In this document: positions 41,583-48,827 of the stretch, piece after piece
How the letters are laid out: each line of letters starts with the position of its first letter
Position numbering within the stretch: the stretch's first letter is position 1
NCBI GenBank assembly: GCA_020427745.1
Contig: JAGQOC010000001.1
Location: 1 to 48,827 of the forward strand
Source: Phycisphaerales bacterium
GTDB taxonomy: Bacteria > Planctomycetota > Phycisphaerae > Phycisphaerales > UBA1924
Direction of reading: 5' to 3'
Length of the DNA: 48,827 nucleotides
Program-made: the position numbers and the translations under genes
The notes under the pieces: model-generated
What the model was told of the DNA's origin: nothing
The model's input: only the letters and a program-made list of their open reading frames with translations
Database searches by the model: none

Positions 41583-41957
41583 ATGTTCACCATCACCGTC
41601 CAGACTGAGTTCTGCGCCGCCCACACCATCTCCATCGCCGGCAACCCCGAACCGGTCCACGGGCACAACTGGCGCGTCACCGCCGCCGTCGAAGCCGAAA
41701 CCCTCGACGAGGACGGTTTCGTCTGCGACTTCCACACCGTCGAGGACACCCTCCACGAGATCATCACCCCCTTCATCAACAACGACCTCAACGCCACCCC
41801 CCCCTTCGATACACTCAACCCCACCGCCGAGCACATCGCCAAGCACATCGCCGACGAACTCGCCGCACACCTCGACGAGCCCCTCGCCCCGCATGCCCGC
41901 GTCGCGTGGGTCTCCATCACCGAAGCCCCCGGCTGCGTCGCAACCTACCGCCGATGA
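41583..41957 (+). CDS. 6-pyruvoyltetrahydropterin synthase family, PTPS-III-like
   Basis: A 124-residue pterin enzyme. Zinc ligands are His14 (CAAH) and His26 and His28 (VHGHNW). The residue before them is Glu23 in EPVHGH, i.e. the E-x2-HGH pattern reported for PTPS-III, instead of the Cys-x3-HGH of QueD. PTPS-III enzymes cleave dihydroneopterin triphosphate to a folate precursor and can replace FolB. Cys11 is present but not at the QueD catalytic place. The C-terminal TEAPGC matches the family's conserved Glu. It begins 2 bases after the membrane-protein gene. QueD or PTPS-I function is the alternative. Confidence 0.85.
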   Translation: MFTITVQTEFCAAHTISIAGNPEPVHGHNWRVTAAVEAETLDEDGFVCDFHTVEDTLHEIITPFINNDLNATPPFDTLNPTAEHIAKHIADELAAHLDEPLAPHARVAWVSITEAPGCVATYRR

Positions 41958-41994
41958 ACCCCTACAATCCCCCACTTTTCTGGAGGATTGAACC

Positions 41995-43230
41995 ATGACC
42001 GCCGCAACAACCACCCCCTTCGCCGTCCGCACCCGCGAAACCCTCGAAATGCTCGAATCGAGCGGGCAGACCAAGGTCCTCCAGACCCTCGACTCCCCAA
42101 TGGACGCCGTCGTCAAAATGGTCGACCCCGACGGCACCACCCACGAACGCGTCTGCATGTGCTCCAACAACTACCTCGGGCTCGCCAACCACCCCGCCGT
42201 CGTCGACGCGGGCATCGAAGCCCTGAAAACCTACGGCGCGGGCACCGCCTCCGTCCGCTTCATCTGCGGCACCTTCTCCCCCCACCACACACTCGAACAA
42301 ACCATCGCCGAGTTCATGGGCACCGAAGCCGCCTACACCTTCGTCTCCTGCTGGAACGCCACCGAAGCCCTCTTCCCCACCGTCTGCGAAGCCGGCGACA
42401 TCATCATCTCCGACGAGCTCAACCACGCCTGCATCGTCGACTCCATGCGCCTCACCCCCGTCATCAAGAAGGGCGTGAAAAAAGCAATCTACAAGCACGA
42501 CAACCTCGACTCCGTCAAGCAAGCACTCGAGAACGCCAAGAACGACCCCGAGGTCACCGGACAGATCTGGCTCATCACCGACGGCGTTTTCTCCATGGAA
42601 GGCGACATCGCCGACCTCCCCGCGCTCCGCAAACTCTGCGATGAATACGGCGCACTCCTCTGCGTCGATGACTCCCACGGGCACGGCGTCATGGGCAAAG
42701 CCGGACGCGGAACCCACGAACACTACAACATGATCGACGAAAACGGCAAAGCCCAGATCGATGTCTTCACCGGCACCCTCGGCAAAGCCCTCGGCGGCGG
42801 CGCGGGCGGCTTCATCGCCGCCTCCCAGGACCTCATCGACCTCATCATCCAGCGCGGGCGCCCGACACTCTTCTCCAACGCCCTCCCCGTCACCGTCGCC
42901 GCCAGCGCCAACGCCGCGATCCGCACGCTGATGAACGAGCCCGAGCGTGTCGAAAAACTCCGCGACATCGTGAAATACTGCCGCGAGCAGATCAAATCCA
43001 GAACCGACTTCGATGTCCTCGAATCCCCCACCGCGATCTGCCCCATCATCGTCGGCGACACCGCCAAAGCCATCGCGATGTCCAAAGCACTCCTCAACCA
43101 CAACATCTTCGTCATCGGCTTCGGCTTCCCCGTCGTCCCCGAAGGCGCCGCAAGACTCCGCATCCAGATGTCCGCCGCACACACGCAGAAGCATGTGGAC
43201 CAGCTTGTCGAGGCGCTAACCAAAATTTGA
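41995..43230 (+). CDS. alpha-oxoamine synthase, Kbl-like (glycine C-acetyltransferase)
   Basis: A 411-residue PLP enzyme of the KBL/BioF/ALAS/SPT family. PLP-binding marks are SNNYLGLANHP, His144 in DELNHACI, Asp225 and His228 in DDSHGHG, and the Schiff-base Lys264 in GTLGKALGGGAGG. By eye it resembles 2-amino-3-ketobutyrate CoA ligase, which turns 2-amino-3-oxobutyrate and CoA to glycine and acetyl-CoA. No threonine dehydrogenase gene is adjacent, so serine palmitoyltransferase-type activity cannot be excluded. GGAGG lies 8 bases before the ATG. The next gene starts at the base after its stop. Confidence 0.9.
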   Translation: MTAATTTPFAVRTRETLEMLESSGQTKVLQTLDSPMDAVVKMVDPDGTTHERVCMCSNNYLGLANHPAVVDAGIEALKTYGAGTASVRFICGTFSPHHTLEQTIAEFMGTEAAYTFVSCWNATEALFPTVCEAGDIIISDELNHACIVDSMRLTPVIKKGVKKAIYKHDNLDSVKQALENAKNDPEVTGQIWLITDGVFSMEGDIADLPALRKLCDEYGALLCVDDSHGHGVMGKAGRGTHEHYNMIDENGKAQIDVFTGTLGKALGGGAGGFIAASQDLIDLIIQRGRPTLFSNALPVTVAASANAAIRTLMNEPERVEKLRDIVKYCREQIKSRTDFDVLESPTAICPIIVGDTAKAIAMSKALLNHNIFVIGFGFPVVPEGAARLRIQMSAAHTQKHVDQLVEALTKI

Positions 43231-43674
43231 ATGAGATACTGCACAAAGTGTCATTACGATTTTCAAGGGCTTGGGCCGTCTACAAGATGCCCCGAATGCA
43301 ATAGTAAAGAACGAATCAACTACCCGCGCAGCACACCCAAAAGATCTCTTGTCAAAGCGGCGGTTTTGTTCTGCATCAGCATACTAATCTTTGTTGTTTT
43401 TGTGTATGGTGCCGGCCCTCTCGCAATCGCGGGTACTCCTGCCATGGCGCCACCAACTCGCTTCCCTGATTCTGCAAATACCCTGCTATTTGTGTTGCTG
43501 GTAACCGCCGTGACATTGTGCGGCTTCTTTTTATTCTCAATGGCAACCTACACAATTTCCATCCCAAAATGGATTCGCATGATCATCGATATTGGCCTGC
43601 TTGGGGTTTCATTCTGGATCGGAATGCATTTGATTGGTTTCATCTGGCTGTTTGTGTCATTCGTACTTCCCTAG
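43231..43674 (+). CDS. zinc-ribbon membrane protein
   Basis: A 147-residue protein with an N-terminal zinc ribbon (CTKC and CPEC, residues 4-24) and about four membrane spans after it (AAVLFCISILIFVVFVYGAG, LLFVLLVTAVTLCGFFLFS, MIIDIGLLGVSFWIG, MHLIGFIWLFVSFVLP). The MRYCTKCHYDFQGL start is a style seen often in planctomycetes. Function is unknown. GC is much lower than in the neighbours (hand counts of 45-48% in two 60-base lines), so it may be acquired or fast evolving. Its start codon touches the Kbl-like stop. Confidence 0.75.
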   Translation: MRYCTKCHYDFQGLGPSTRCPECNSKERINYPRSTPKRSLVKAAVLFCISILIFVVFVYGAGPLAIAGTPAMAPPTRFPDSANTLLFVLLVTAVTLCGFFLFSMATYTISIPKWIRMIIDIGLLGVSFWIGMHLIGFIWLFVSFVLP

Positions 43675-43701
43675 CCCCCAAAAACAATCGCTGTACCTAC
43701 C

Positions 43702-43729
43702 AAAAACCCGCGGCTACCCGCGGGTTTTT
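43702..43729. terminator. bidirectional intrinsic terminator
   Basis: AAAAACCCGCGG, loop CTAC, CCGCGGGTTTTT: a perfect 12-bp stem with A and T runs on both sides. It can stop transcription on both strands and lies between two convergent genes, 28 bases after the zinc-ribbon stop and 25 bases from the dodecin stop. Confidence 0.88.
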
Positions 43730-43753
43730 CAATACACAATCGAGGCCCCCAAC

Positions 43754-43963
43754 TCAATCCTCAAGCACAAAGGTCACCTTCATCGTCACGCGCCAACGAA
43801 CGACCTTGCCGTCCTCGACATCGACCTTCATCTCCTTCACCCACGCGCCCGACACATTCTTCAGCGTCTTGCTCGCACGCTCGATCCCCTTCTCCACGGC
43901 GTGCTCAAAGCTCTTGCCGCTGCTCGCCGAGATCTCCGTAATCTTCGCAACTGTCGCACCCAT
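43754..43963 (-). CDS. dodecin
   Basis: A 69-residue dodecin, a flavin-storing dodecamer in the cytoplasm. The whole sequence fits: VAKITEISASSGKSFEHAVE at the N-terminus, ERASKTLKNVSGAWVKEMKV in the middle, and GKVVRWRVTMKVTFVLED as the final strands. The Trp in GAWVKE is the residue that stacks on flavin. AAGGAG lies about 6 bases before ATG 43963; the frame open to 43999 is rejected. Confidence 0.93.
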   Translation of the reverse strand: MGATVAKITEISASSGKSFEHAVEKGIERASKTLKNVSGAWVKEMKVDVEDGKVVRWRVTMKVTFVLED

Positions 43964-44034
43964 CACAATCTCCTTTGGTAAGTAACCGTCCCCAGACACA
44001 CTCTACCAAACAACCCGCCCGGGGCAAACACAAT

Positions 44035-45588
44035 TCATGCAAGCTCGTCGTCCGCGACATGATAAGTCGGGTCCTCGAGCACATTGACCTCCACCAGATC
44101 CCCCGCCTTGTGCAGCAGCAGCCGGCACTCCGCGCTCAGATGCCGGAGATGCAGCGTCTTGCCCGCCCGCCGATACTTCTCGGCGACCGCCTCGATCGCC
44201 TCGATCGCCGAGTGATCCACCACCCGCGAGTGACGGAACTCGATCACCACATCACCCGGGTCATTCGCCGGATCAAAGAACGACTTGAACTCGCGGATAC
44301 ACCCGAAGAACAACGGCCCATTCAGCTCGTAAGTCCGCGACCCATCCTCGTCATCCCGAACAACCACATGCAGATGCTTCGCGTGCTCCCACGCAAAGAT
44401 CAGCACCGAAACAATCACGCCGACGATCACCGCAATCGCCAGATCCGTCGCCACCGTCACCGCCGAAACCAAGACCAGCACAAACGCATCCTTCAGCGGG
44501 ATCTTGCGCAAAATCCGGAAACTCGACCACTCAAAGGTCCCGATCACAACCATGAACATGACGCCAACAAGCACCGCCATCGGGATCATCTCGATGTATT
44601 CCGATGCAAACAGGATAAACGCGAGCAGGAACACCGCCGCGCTGATCCCGGACAACCGCCCGCGCCCGCCGGAGTTGATGTTGATCATGCTCTGCCCGAT
44701 CATCGCGCACCCGCCCATGCCGCCGAACAGCCCACACACCGCGTTTGCAATCCCCTGCCCCACACACTCCTTGTTCCCGCGCCCGCGTGTGTCCGTCATC
44801 TCATCAATCAGCGTGAGCGTCAGCAGCGATTCGATCAGCCCCACCGCCGCCAAAATAAGCGAGGTCGGCAGGATGATCCAGAGCGTCTTTAGGTTCAACA
44901 GATCCGAGCCAATCGGATGAAACGAGGGGAACCCACCCTTGATCGAAGCGAGATCACCCACGGTCTTCGTGTCCAGCTTCAGCCCGATCACCACCAGCGA
45001 GATCACAACGATCGCCGCCAGCGACGAGGGCACCACCCTCGTCAGCTTCGGCAGAAAGAAAATAATCGCCATCGTCGCAGCAATCAGACCAAGAAACAAA
45101 TACAACTGCTCGCCGCTCATCCAGACAGTCCCGCCATCCTCCCCAGGGATCCTGAACTGCTTGAGCTGTGCCAGGAAGATCACAATCGCGAGCCCGTTCA
45201 CAAACCCCAACATCACCGGGTGAGGCACAATCCGGATGTACTTCCCGAGATGCAGCACCCCCACCGCGATCTGGATCAACCCCGCGAGCACCACCGCAGC
45301 GAACAAATACTCCACCCCATGCTCCGTAACGAGCCCGACCATCACCACCGCCATCGCACCCGTCGCGCCGGAGATCATCCCGGGACGGCCACCGAAGAGC
45401 GCAGCGAGCAACCCGACCATAAACGCCGCATACAAACCAACCAACGGCTGCACCCCCGCGACAAACGCGAACGCCACCGCCTCGGGCACCAACGCCAACG
45501 CCACCGTCAACCCCGACAGGAGCTCCACCCGAGCCCCCGCCCCCATCACACCGCCGGGGATCTTCGCCGCCGCATCACCGCTCTTCAT
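44035..45588 (-). CDS. SulP-family anion transporter with STAS domain
   Basis: A 517-residue inner-membrane transporter of the SLC26/SulP family. About a dozen membrane segments fill residues 15-405, including [20 protein letters not shown] and [17 protein letters not shown] typical of the substrate-binding helices. The cytoplasmic STAS domain follows (420-505: [32 protein letters not shown]). Substrate could be sulfate, bicarbonate or dicarboxylate; none can be chosen from sequence. The ATG lies 103 bases after the PIN/TRAM stop with a terminator between, so it has its own promoter. Confidence 0.9.
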   Translation of the reverse strand: MKSGDAAAKIPGGVMGAGARVELLSGLTVALALVPEAVAFAFVAGVQPLVGLYAAFMVGLLAALFGGRPGMISGATGAMAVVMVGLVTEHGVEYLFAAVVLAGLIQIAVGVLHLGKYIRIVPHPVMLGFVNGLAIVIFLAQLKQFRIPGEDGGTVWMSGEQLYLFLGLIAATMAIIFFLPKLTRVVPSSLAAIVVISLVVIGLKLDTKTVGDLASIKGGFPSFHPIGSDLLNLKTLWIILPTSLILAAVGLIESLLTLTLIDEMTDTRGRGNKECVGQGIANAVCGLFGGMGGCAMIGQSMININSGGRGRLSGISAAVFLLAFILFASEYIEMIPMAVLVGVMFMVVIGTFEWSSFRILRKIPLKDAFVLVLVSAVTVATDLAIAVIVGVIVSVLIFAWEHAKHLHVVVRDDEDGSRTYELNGPLFFGCIREFKSFFDPANDPGDVVIEFRHSRVVDHSAIEAIEAVAEKYRRAGKTLHLRHLSAECRLLLHKAGDLVEVNVLEDPTYHVADDELA

Positions 45589-45619
45589 CAGTCACCGATC
45601 ACTAAAACTATTCCGAAAG

Positions 45620-45650
45620 AAAAAAAACGCCGCAACCTCGTCGCGGCGTT
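45620..45650 (-). terminator. intrinsic terminator (minus strand)
   Basis: Read on the minus strand: AACGCCGC, a 9-base loop, GCGGCGTT, then a run of T. It lies 42 bases after the PIN/TRAM gene and before the SulP gene, both on this strand. Confidence 0.85.
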
Positions 45651-45691
45651 CTCCGGCACGATCCTAGCCCCCAAGCAGCAAGCCCGCACAA

Positions 45692-46777
45692 TCAGCCCTC
45701 GTCCCCATCATCCGAACCCACCATATCGAGGCGGGCAAACAGCAGCCGCCCCGCCGCGGTCTGCATCGAACTCGTAATCACCATCTCCCTCGTCTCTCCA
45801 ATGTGCCCGTGCCCGTCCTCCGCGACAACCATCGTCCCATCCTCGAGATACCCCACCGCCTGCCCCGCCTGCTCGCCCGGTTTAATAAGCTCTACCCGGA
45901 TCGACTTACCGGGGATCACGGCGGGCTTGAGCGCGTTGGCGAGCTCATTGATATTCAAGAGCTCTACCCGCTGGATCCCCGCCACCCGCGCCAGAGGCAT
46001 ATCCATCGTCACCAGCATCGCCGGCATCATCTTCGCGAGCTCAACAAGCGCCGAATCCACCGCCTTCTTCTGCACCGGGGTCTGGTCGATCACCACATCC
46101 ACTGTCCCCATCCGCTGCAGCTGCGCCACCACCTCCAGCCCACGCTTGCCCTTCGCGCGCTTCATACGATCGCTCACATCCGCTAGTGTCTGCAGCTCCT
46201 CGATCACAAACTCCGGAATCACAATCGTCTGCTGCACAAGCCCCGTCGCCGCGATGTCCGCGATCCGAGCATCAATCAACGCCGAAGTATCCAGCAACAA
46301 CGGCCTCGGCCCGCGGATCTGCTTGGCGAACTCCACATACGGAATCACCAACCGAAACTCATCCTGCGTCTGCAGAACCGTCGTGATCCCCAGATAACAC
46401 AGACTGATCCCCAGCAGCAGCTTGAACGCCGTGATGATCTCATCAAACGCCTGCAGCTCCCAGCTCCGTACCACCAAGTCAATCACGATCCCCAGCACCC
46501 AAGCCGAAACAAGCCCCGCGACCAGGCCGATCACCACCCCCGAAACAATCGAGATCTTCTTCTGAGGCGTCAGAATATCAATCGTCAGGAAGACCCCCGC
46601 CAACACCAGCGATACCACAACAGGCACCCACCAGCGGATCCCCACCCCCACCGAAAGCGCGTCCGCGTCCCGCGCAGAAATACTCAGGATGTACAGCAGC
46701 GTCACCACCAGCAGCATCGAAACGAACCCGATCCGCACCACCCGCAGCAAAAACACGCTCTGACGATCATCGCTCAT
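45692..46777 (-). CDS. PIN/TRAM domain membrane protein (YacL-like)
   Basis: A 361-residue protein with four membrane spans (residues 10-150), a PIN domain (about 165-290) and a C-terminal TRAM domain (about 295-345). The PIN start is LLDTSALIDARIADI, carrying the first catalytic Asp, with later acidic residues in ADVSDRMKRAKG and LVTMDMPLARVAG. TRAM is visible in GKSIRVELIKPGEQAGQAVG. Members related to YacL are suspected RNases at the membrane. ATG 46777 is preferred over 46819, with GGAAGGG 11 bases upstream. Confidence 0.88.
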   Translation of the reverse strand: MSDDRQSVFLLRVVRIGFVSMLLVVTLLYILSISARDADALSVGVGIRWWVPVVVSLVLAGVFLTIDILTPQKKISIVSGVVIGLVAGLVSAWVLGIVIDLVVRSWELQAFDEIITAFKLLLGISLCYLGITTVLQTQDEFRLVIPYVEFAKQIRGPRPLLLDTSALIDARIADIAATGLVQQTIVIPEFVIEELQTLADVSDRMKRAKGKRGLEVVAQLQRMGTVDVVIDQTPVQKKAVDSALVELAKMMPAMLVTMDMPLARVAGIQRVELLNINELANALKPAVIPGKSIRVELIKPGEQAGQAVGYLEDGTMVVAEDGHGHIGETREMVITSSMQTAAGRLLFARLDMVGSDDGDEG

Positions 46778-46806
46778 CGGATCTGAATCCCTTCCCTTCG
46801 ATTGCC

Positions 46807-46829
46807 GTAGAATCCGCAAGCTATTCTAC
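46807..46829. promoter_or_regulatory. inverted repeat GTAGAAT-N9-ATTCTAC
   Basis: Seven-base arms, perfect complements, in the 95-base region between the divergent PIN/TRAM and ppk1 genes. Each arm includes TAGAAT, a good -10 hexamer, facing its own gene (30-46 bases to PIN/TRAM, 60 to ppk1). No convincing -35 was found. It could be paired -10 elements or an operator. Confidence 0.4.
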
Positions 46830-46872
46830 ACCAAAGCACAAACACCCGATCCAGCACGAACCAACACCGATC

Positions 46873-48827
46873 ATGCCGCCGAAAAAGAAATCCAAGCCCG
46901 TCCAAGAACCCAAGCTCGCCCAGGACCGCTTCCTCAACCGCGACCTCTCCTGGCTCGAGTTCAACGCTAGAGTCCTCAACATCGCACTCGACGAGCGCAC
47001 CGCCCTGCTCGAGCGGGTCCGCTTCCTTGCTATCTTCGCATCAAATCTCGATGAGTTCGTCATGAAACGCATCGGACTCCTCAAACACCGACACACCCAA
47101 GGCGTCGCCCACGCCCCCACACGCCCCGGCGAGCTCCCCCCCATCCAAACCCTCAACGCCTGCCGAGCACGAATCGCAGAACTCGAATCCCAGCTCTCAA
47201 GCTGCTGGCATAAAGAACTCATCCCCGCACTCCACCAGCACCACATCCGCATCATCACCTACAAGGACCTCACCAAAAAGCAAGCCAAAGCCGTCGCCTC
47301 CTGGTACCGCGCCAATGTCTTCCCCATCCTCACACCCCTCGCCGTCGACCCCGGACACCGGTTCCCCTTCATCTCCAACCTCTCCGAGAACCTCGGCATC
47401 CTCCTCGAATCCACCAACCCCGACGAGCCCAACCAGACCCGCTTCGCCCGCCTCAAAATCCCCGACATCCTCCCCGGCTACACCCGCGTCGACACCCTCG
47501 CCACCGATGACGAAGAGGACGATACCCCACCCACCGAGGAAGCCCCCGCGATCTACATCGCCCTCGACGAGATCATCACCAACAACCTCGACGACCTCTT
47601 CCCCGGCATGCGCATCGTCGACATCCTCCCCTTCCGTGTCACCCGCTCCGCCGCCGTTGAGCTCGACGACGATGAAATCGAAGACCTCCTCGAGCATGTC
47701 GAAGAAGAACTCCGCGCACGGCGCTTCGCCGACGCGATCCGGATTGAAACCCCCCCCGACCCCTCGCCCGAGATCCTCCGCTTCCTGCTCAACGAACTCG
47801 GACTGACCACCCAAGACCACAGCGCCCACAAGCCGCCCCTCGCATTCGCCGACCTCTTCACCATCGCGGACATGGACCGCCCCGAGCTCAAGGACCCCAC
47901 CTGGCGCCCCGTCCGCCCACCGGCGCTCGCCGACCCCGAGACCAACATCTTCGCCCAGATCCGCGCCGGCGATCTCCTCGTCCACCACCCCTACGAGTCC
48001 TTCACCGACTCCGTCGAACGCTTCATCCACGACGCCGCCCACGACCCCGATGTCCTCGCGATCAAGCAGACCCTCTACCGCACCTCTCGCGACTCCCCTT
48101 TCGTCGACTCACTGATCCACGCCGCCGAAGAAGGCAAACAGGTCGCATGCCTCGTCGAACTCCGCGCACGATTCGACGAAGAAAAGAATGTCACCTTCGC
48201 CCGACAGCTCGAAGCCGCGGGTGTCCATGTCGCCTACGGCGTGCTCGGGCTCAAAACACACTCCAAATGCTCCATGGTCGTCCGACGAGAAAAAATCGAC
48301 GGCTCATGGGGAATCCGCACCTACGCCCACCTCGGAACCGGCAACTACCACCCCCAGACCGCCCAGCTCTACACCGACCTCGGGCTCTTCACCTGCGACC
48401 CCGAGATCACCGCCGATGTCGTCCGCCTCTTCAACATGATCACCGGGCTCAGCGCCGGACAGGAATACAACCAACTCCTCGTCGCGCCGGACCACATGCG
48501 CAACCGCTACCTCGAGCTCATCGAGAACGAGATCGCAAACGCCAAAGCAAACAAGCCCGCACGCATCATCGCGAAGATGAACGCGCTCGAGGACCGGATG
48601 ATCACCGAGTCCCTCTACCGCGCATCCAACGCGGGCGTAAAAATCGATCTCATCGTCCGGGGTTTCTGCTGCCTCCGCCCGGGCGTCAAGGGCATGAGCG
48701 CCAACATCTCTGTCCGCTCGATCATCGGACGCTTCCTCGAGCACTCCCGAATCTTCGTCTTCGCCAACGCTTCGAGCGATCCGCAGGACTACCTCTACTA
48801 TTTCGGCTCCGCCGACTGGATGTACCG
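46873..48827 (+). CDS. ppk1: polyphosphate kinase 1 (partial, 3' end outside window)
   Basis: The first 651 residues of Ppk1, which makes inorganic polyphosphate from ATP. After a Lys-rich start (MPPKKKSK) the N domain shows RFLNRDLSWLEFNARVLNIA and FASNLDEFVMKRIG. The middle domain includes IRAGDLLVHHPYESF and ALKQTLYRTS-like DVLAIKQTLYRTS. The catalytic loop is YAHLGTGNYHP with His486. The final visible part, YYFGSADWMYR, is the second PLD-like motif region. About 50-100 residues are missing because the window ends. No Shine-Dalgarno is seen upstream of the ATG. Confidence 0.95.
   Translation, partial: MPPKKKSKPVQEPKLAQDRFLNRDLSWLEFNARVLNIALDERTALLERVRFLAIFASNLDEFVMKRIGLLKHRHTQGVAHAPTRPGELPPIQTLNACRARIAELESQLSSCWHKELIPALHQHHIRIITYKDLTKKQAKAVASWYRANVFPILTPLAVDPGHRFPFISNLSENLGILLESTNPDEPNQTRFARLKIPDILPGYTRVDTLATDDEEDDTPPTEEAPAIYIALDEIITNNLDDLFPGMRIVDILPFRVTRSAAVELDDDEIEDLLEHVEEELRARRFADAIRIETPPDPSPEILRFLLNELGLTTQDHSAHKPPLAFADLFTIADMDRPELKDPTWRPVRPPALADPETNIFAQIRAGDLLVHHPYESFTDSVERFIHDAAHDPDVLAIKQTLYRTSRDSPFVDSLIHAAEEGKQVACLVELRARFDEEKNVTFARQLEAAGVHVAYGVLGLKTHSKCSMVVRREKIDGSWGIRTYAHLGTGNYHPQTAQLYTDLGLFTCDPEITADVVRLFNMITGLSAGQEYNQLLVAPDHMRNRYLELIENEIANAKANKPARIIAKMNALEDRMITESLYRASNAGVKIDLIVRGFCCLRPGVKGMSANISVRSIIGRFLEHSRIFVFANASSDPQDYLYYFGSADWMY

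Overview
The window is GC-rich, gene-dense bacterial DNA, most consistent with a planctomycete of the class Phycisphaerae. The evidence is indirect: a secreted LVIVD-repeat protein ending in the Cys-bracketed dockerin-like domain common in that group, a giant two-part amidohydrolase next to a second amidohydrolase, a CxxC zinc-ribbon membrane protein of planctomycete style, and many genes without a Shine-Dalgarno (SD) sequence. No rRNA or CRISPR array was seen. There is one tRNA, tRNA-Ser(UGA).

Layout. 1-3.4 kb: cyclodeaminase-like protein, YkgJ-type Cys-cluster protein, MsbA-like ABC exporter and an overlapping zinc-ribbon protein. 3.4-7.0 kb (minus): a CheW protein with a CZB zinc domain inserted in it, a family 2 glycosyltransferase, and an HldE-like ADP-heptose enzyme with reversed domain order. 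7.1 kb: tRNA-Ser. 7.2-17.6 kb (minus): LVIVD/dockerin protein, a secretin-domain lipoprotein, a second ABC exporter, a FabF ketosynthase, a GxxExxY-like protein and a ketosynthase homologue without catalytic Cys and His (chain-length-factor-like). 17.7-28.6 kb: PhoR-like histidine kinase, 7TM-HD phosphohydrolase, FkbM methyltransferase, DinB-like protein, tRNA-dihydrouridine synthase, lipoprotein, BshB1-like deacetylase, DUF1579, YciI and PPi-type phosphofructokinase. 28.7-33.5 kb: two secreted amidohydrolase-family proteins.

33.5-39.2 kb (minus) is the most unusual part. It is a compact, intact head cassette (portal, coiled-coil scaffold-like protein, SU10/DUF5309-type major capsid protein, three small connector-like proteins, a membrane/coiled-coil protein and a terminal lipoprotein) placed directly between host genes. 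No terminase, integrase, protease, tail or lysis enzyme is visible. Its genes mostly carry strong SD sequences, unlike many neighbours.

39.4-48.8 kb returns to housekeeping genes: a small conserved-looking protein, phosphohexomutase, a small membrane protein, a PTPS-III-type pterin enzyme, an alpha-oxoamine synthase (Kbl-like), a low-GC zinc-ribbon membrane protein, dodecin, a SulP transporter, a PIN/TRAM membrane protein and a polyphosphate kinase cut off by the window end.

Working picture: envelope building (two ABC exporters, heptose enzyme, glycosyltransferase, FkbM), fatty-acid or polyketide chain condensation (FabF with CLF-like partner), PPi/polyphosphate energy use (PPi-PFK and Ppk1), nucleotide and zinc signalling (7TM-HD, CZB), and a possibly domesticated capsid operon. 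Functions rest on motif recognition by eye; no database search was run.
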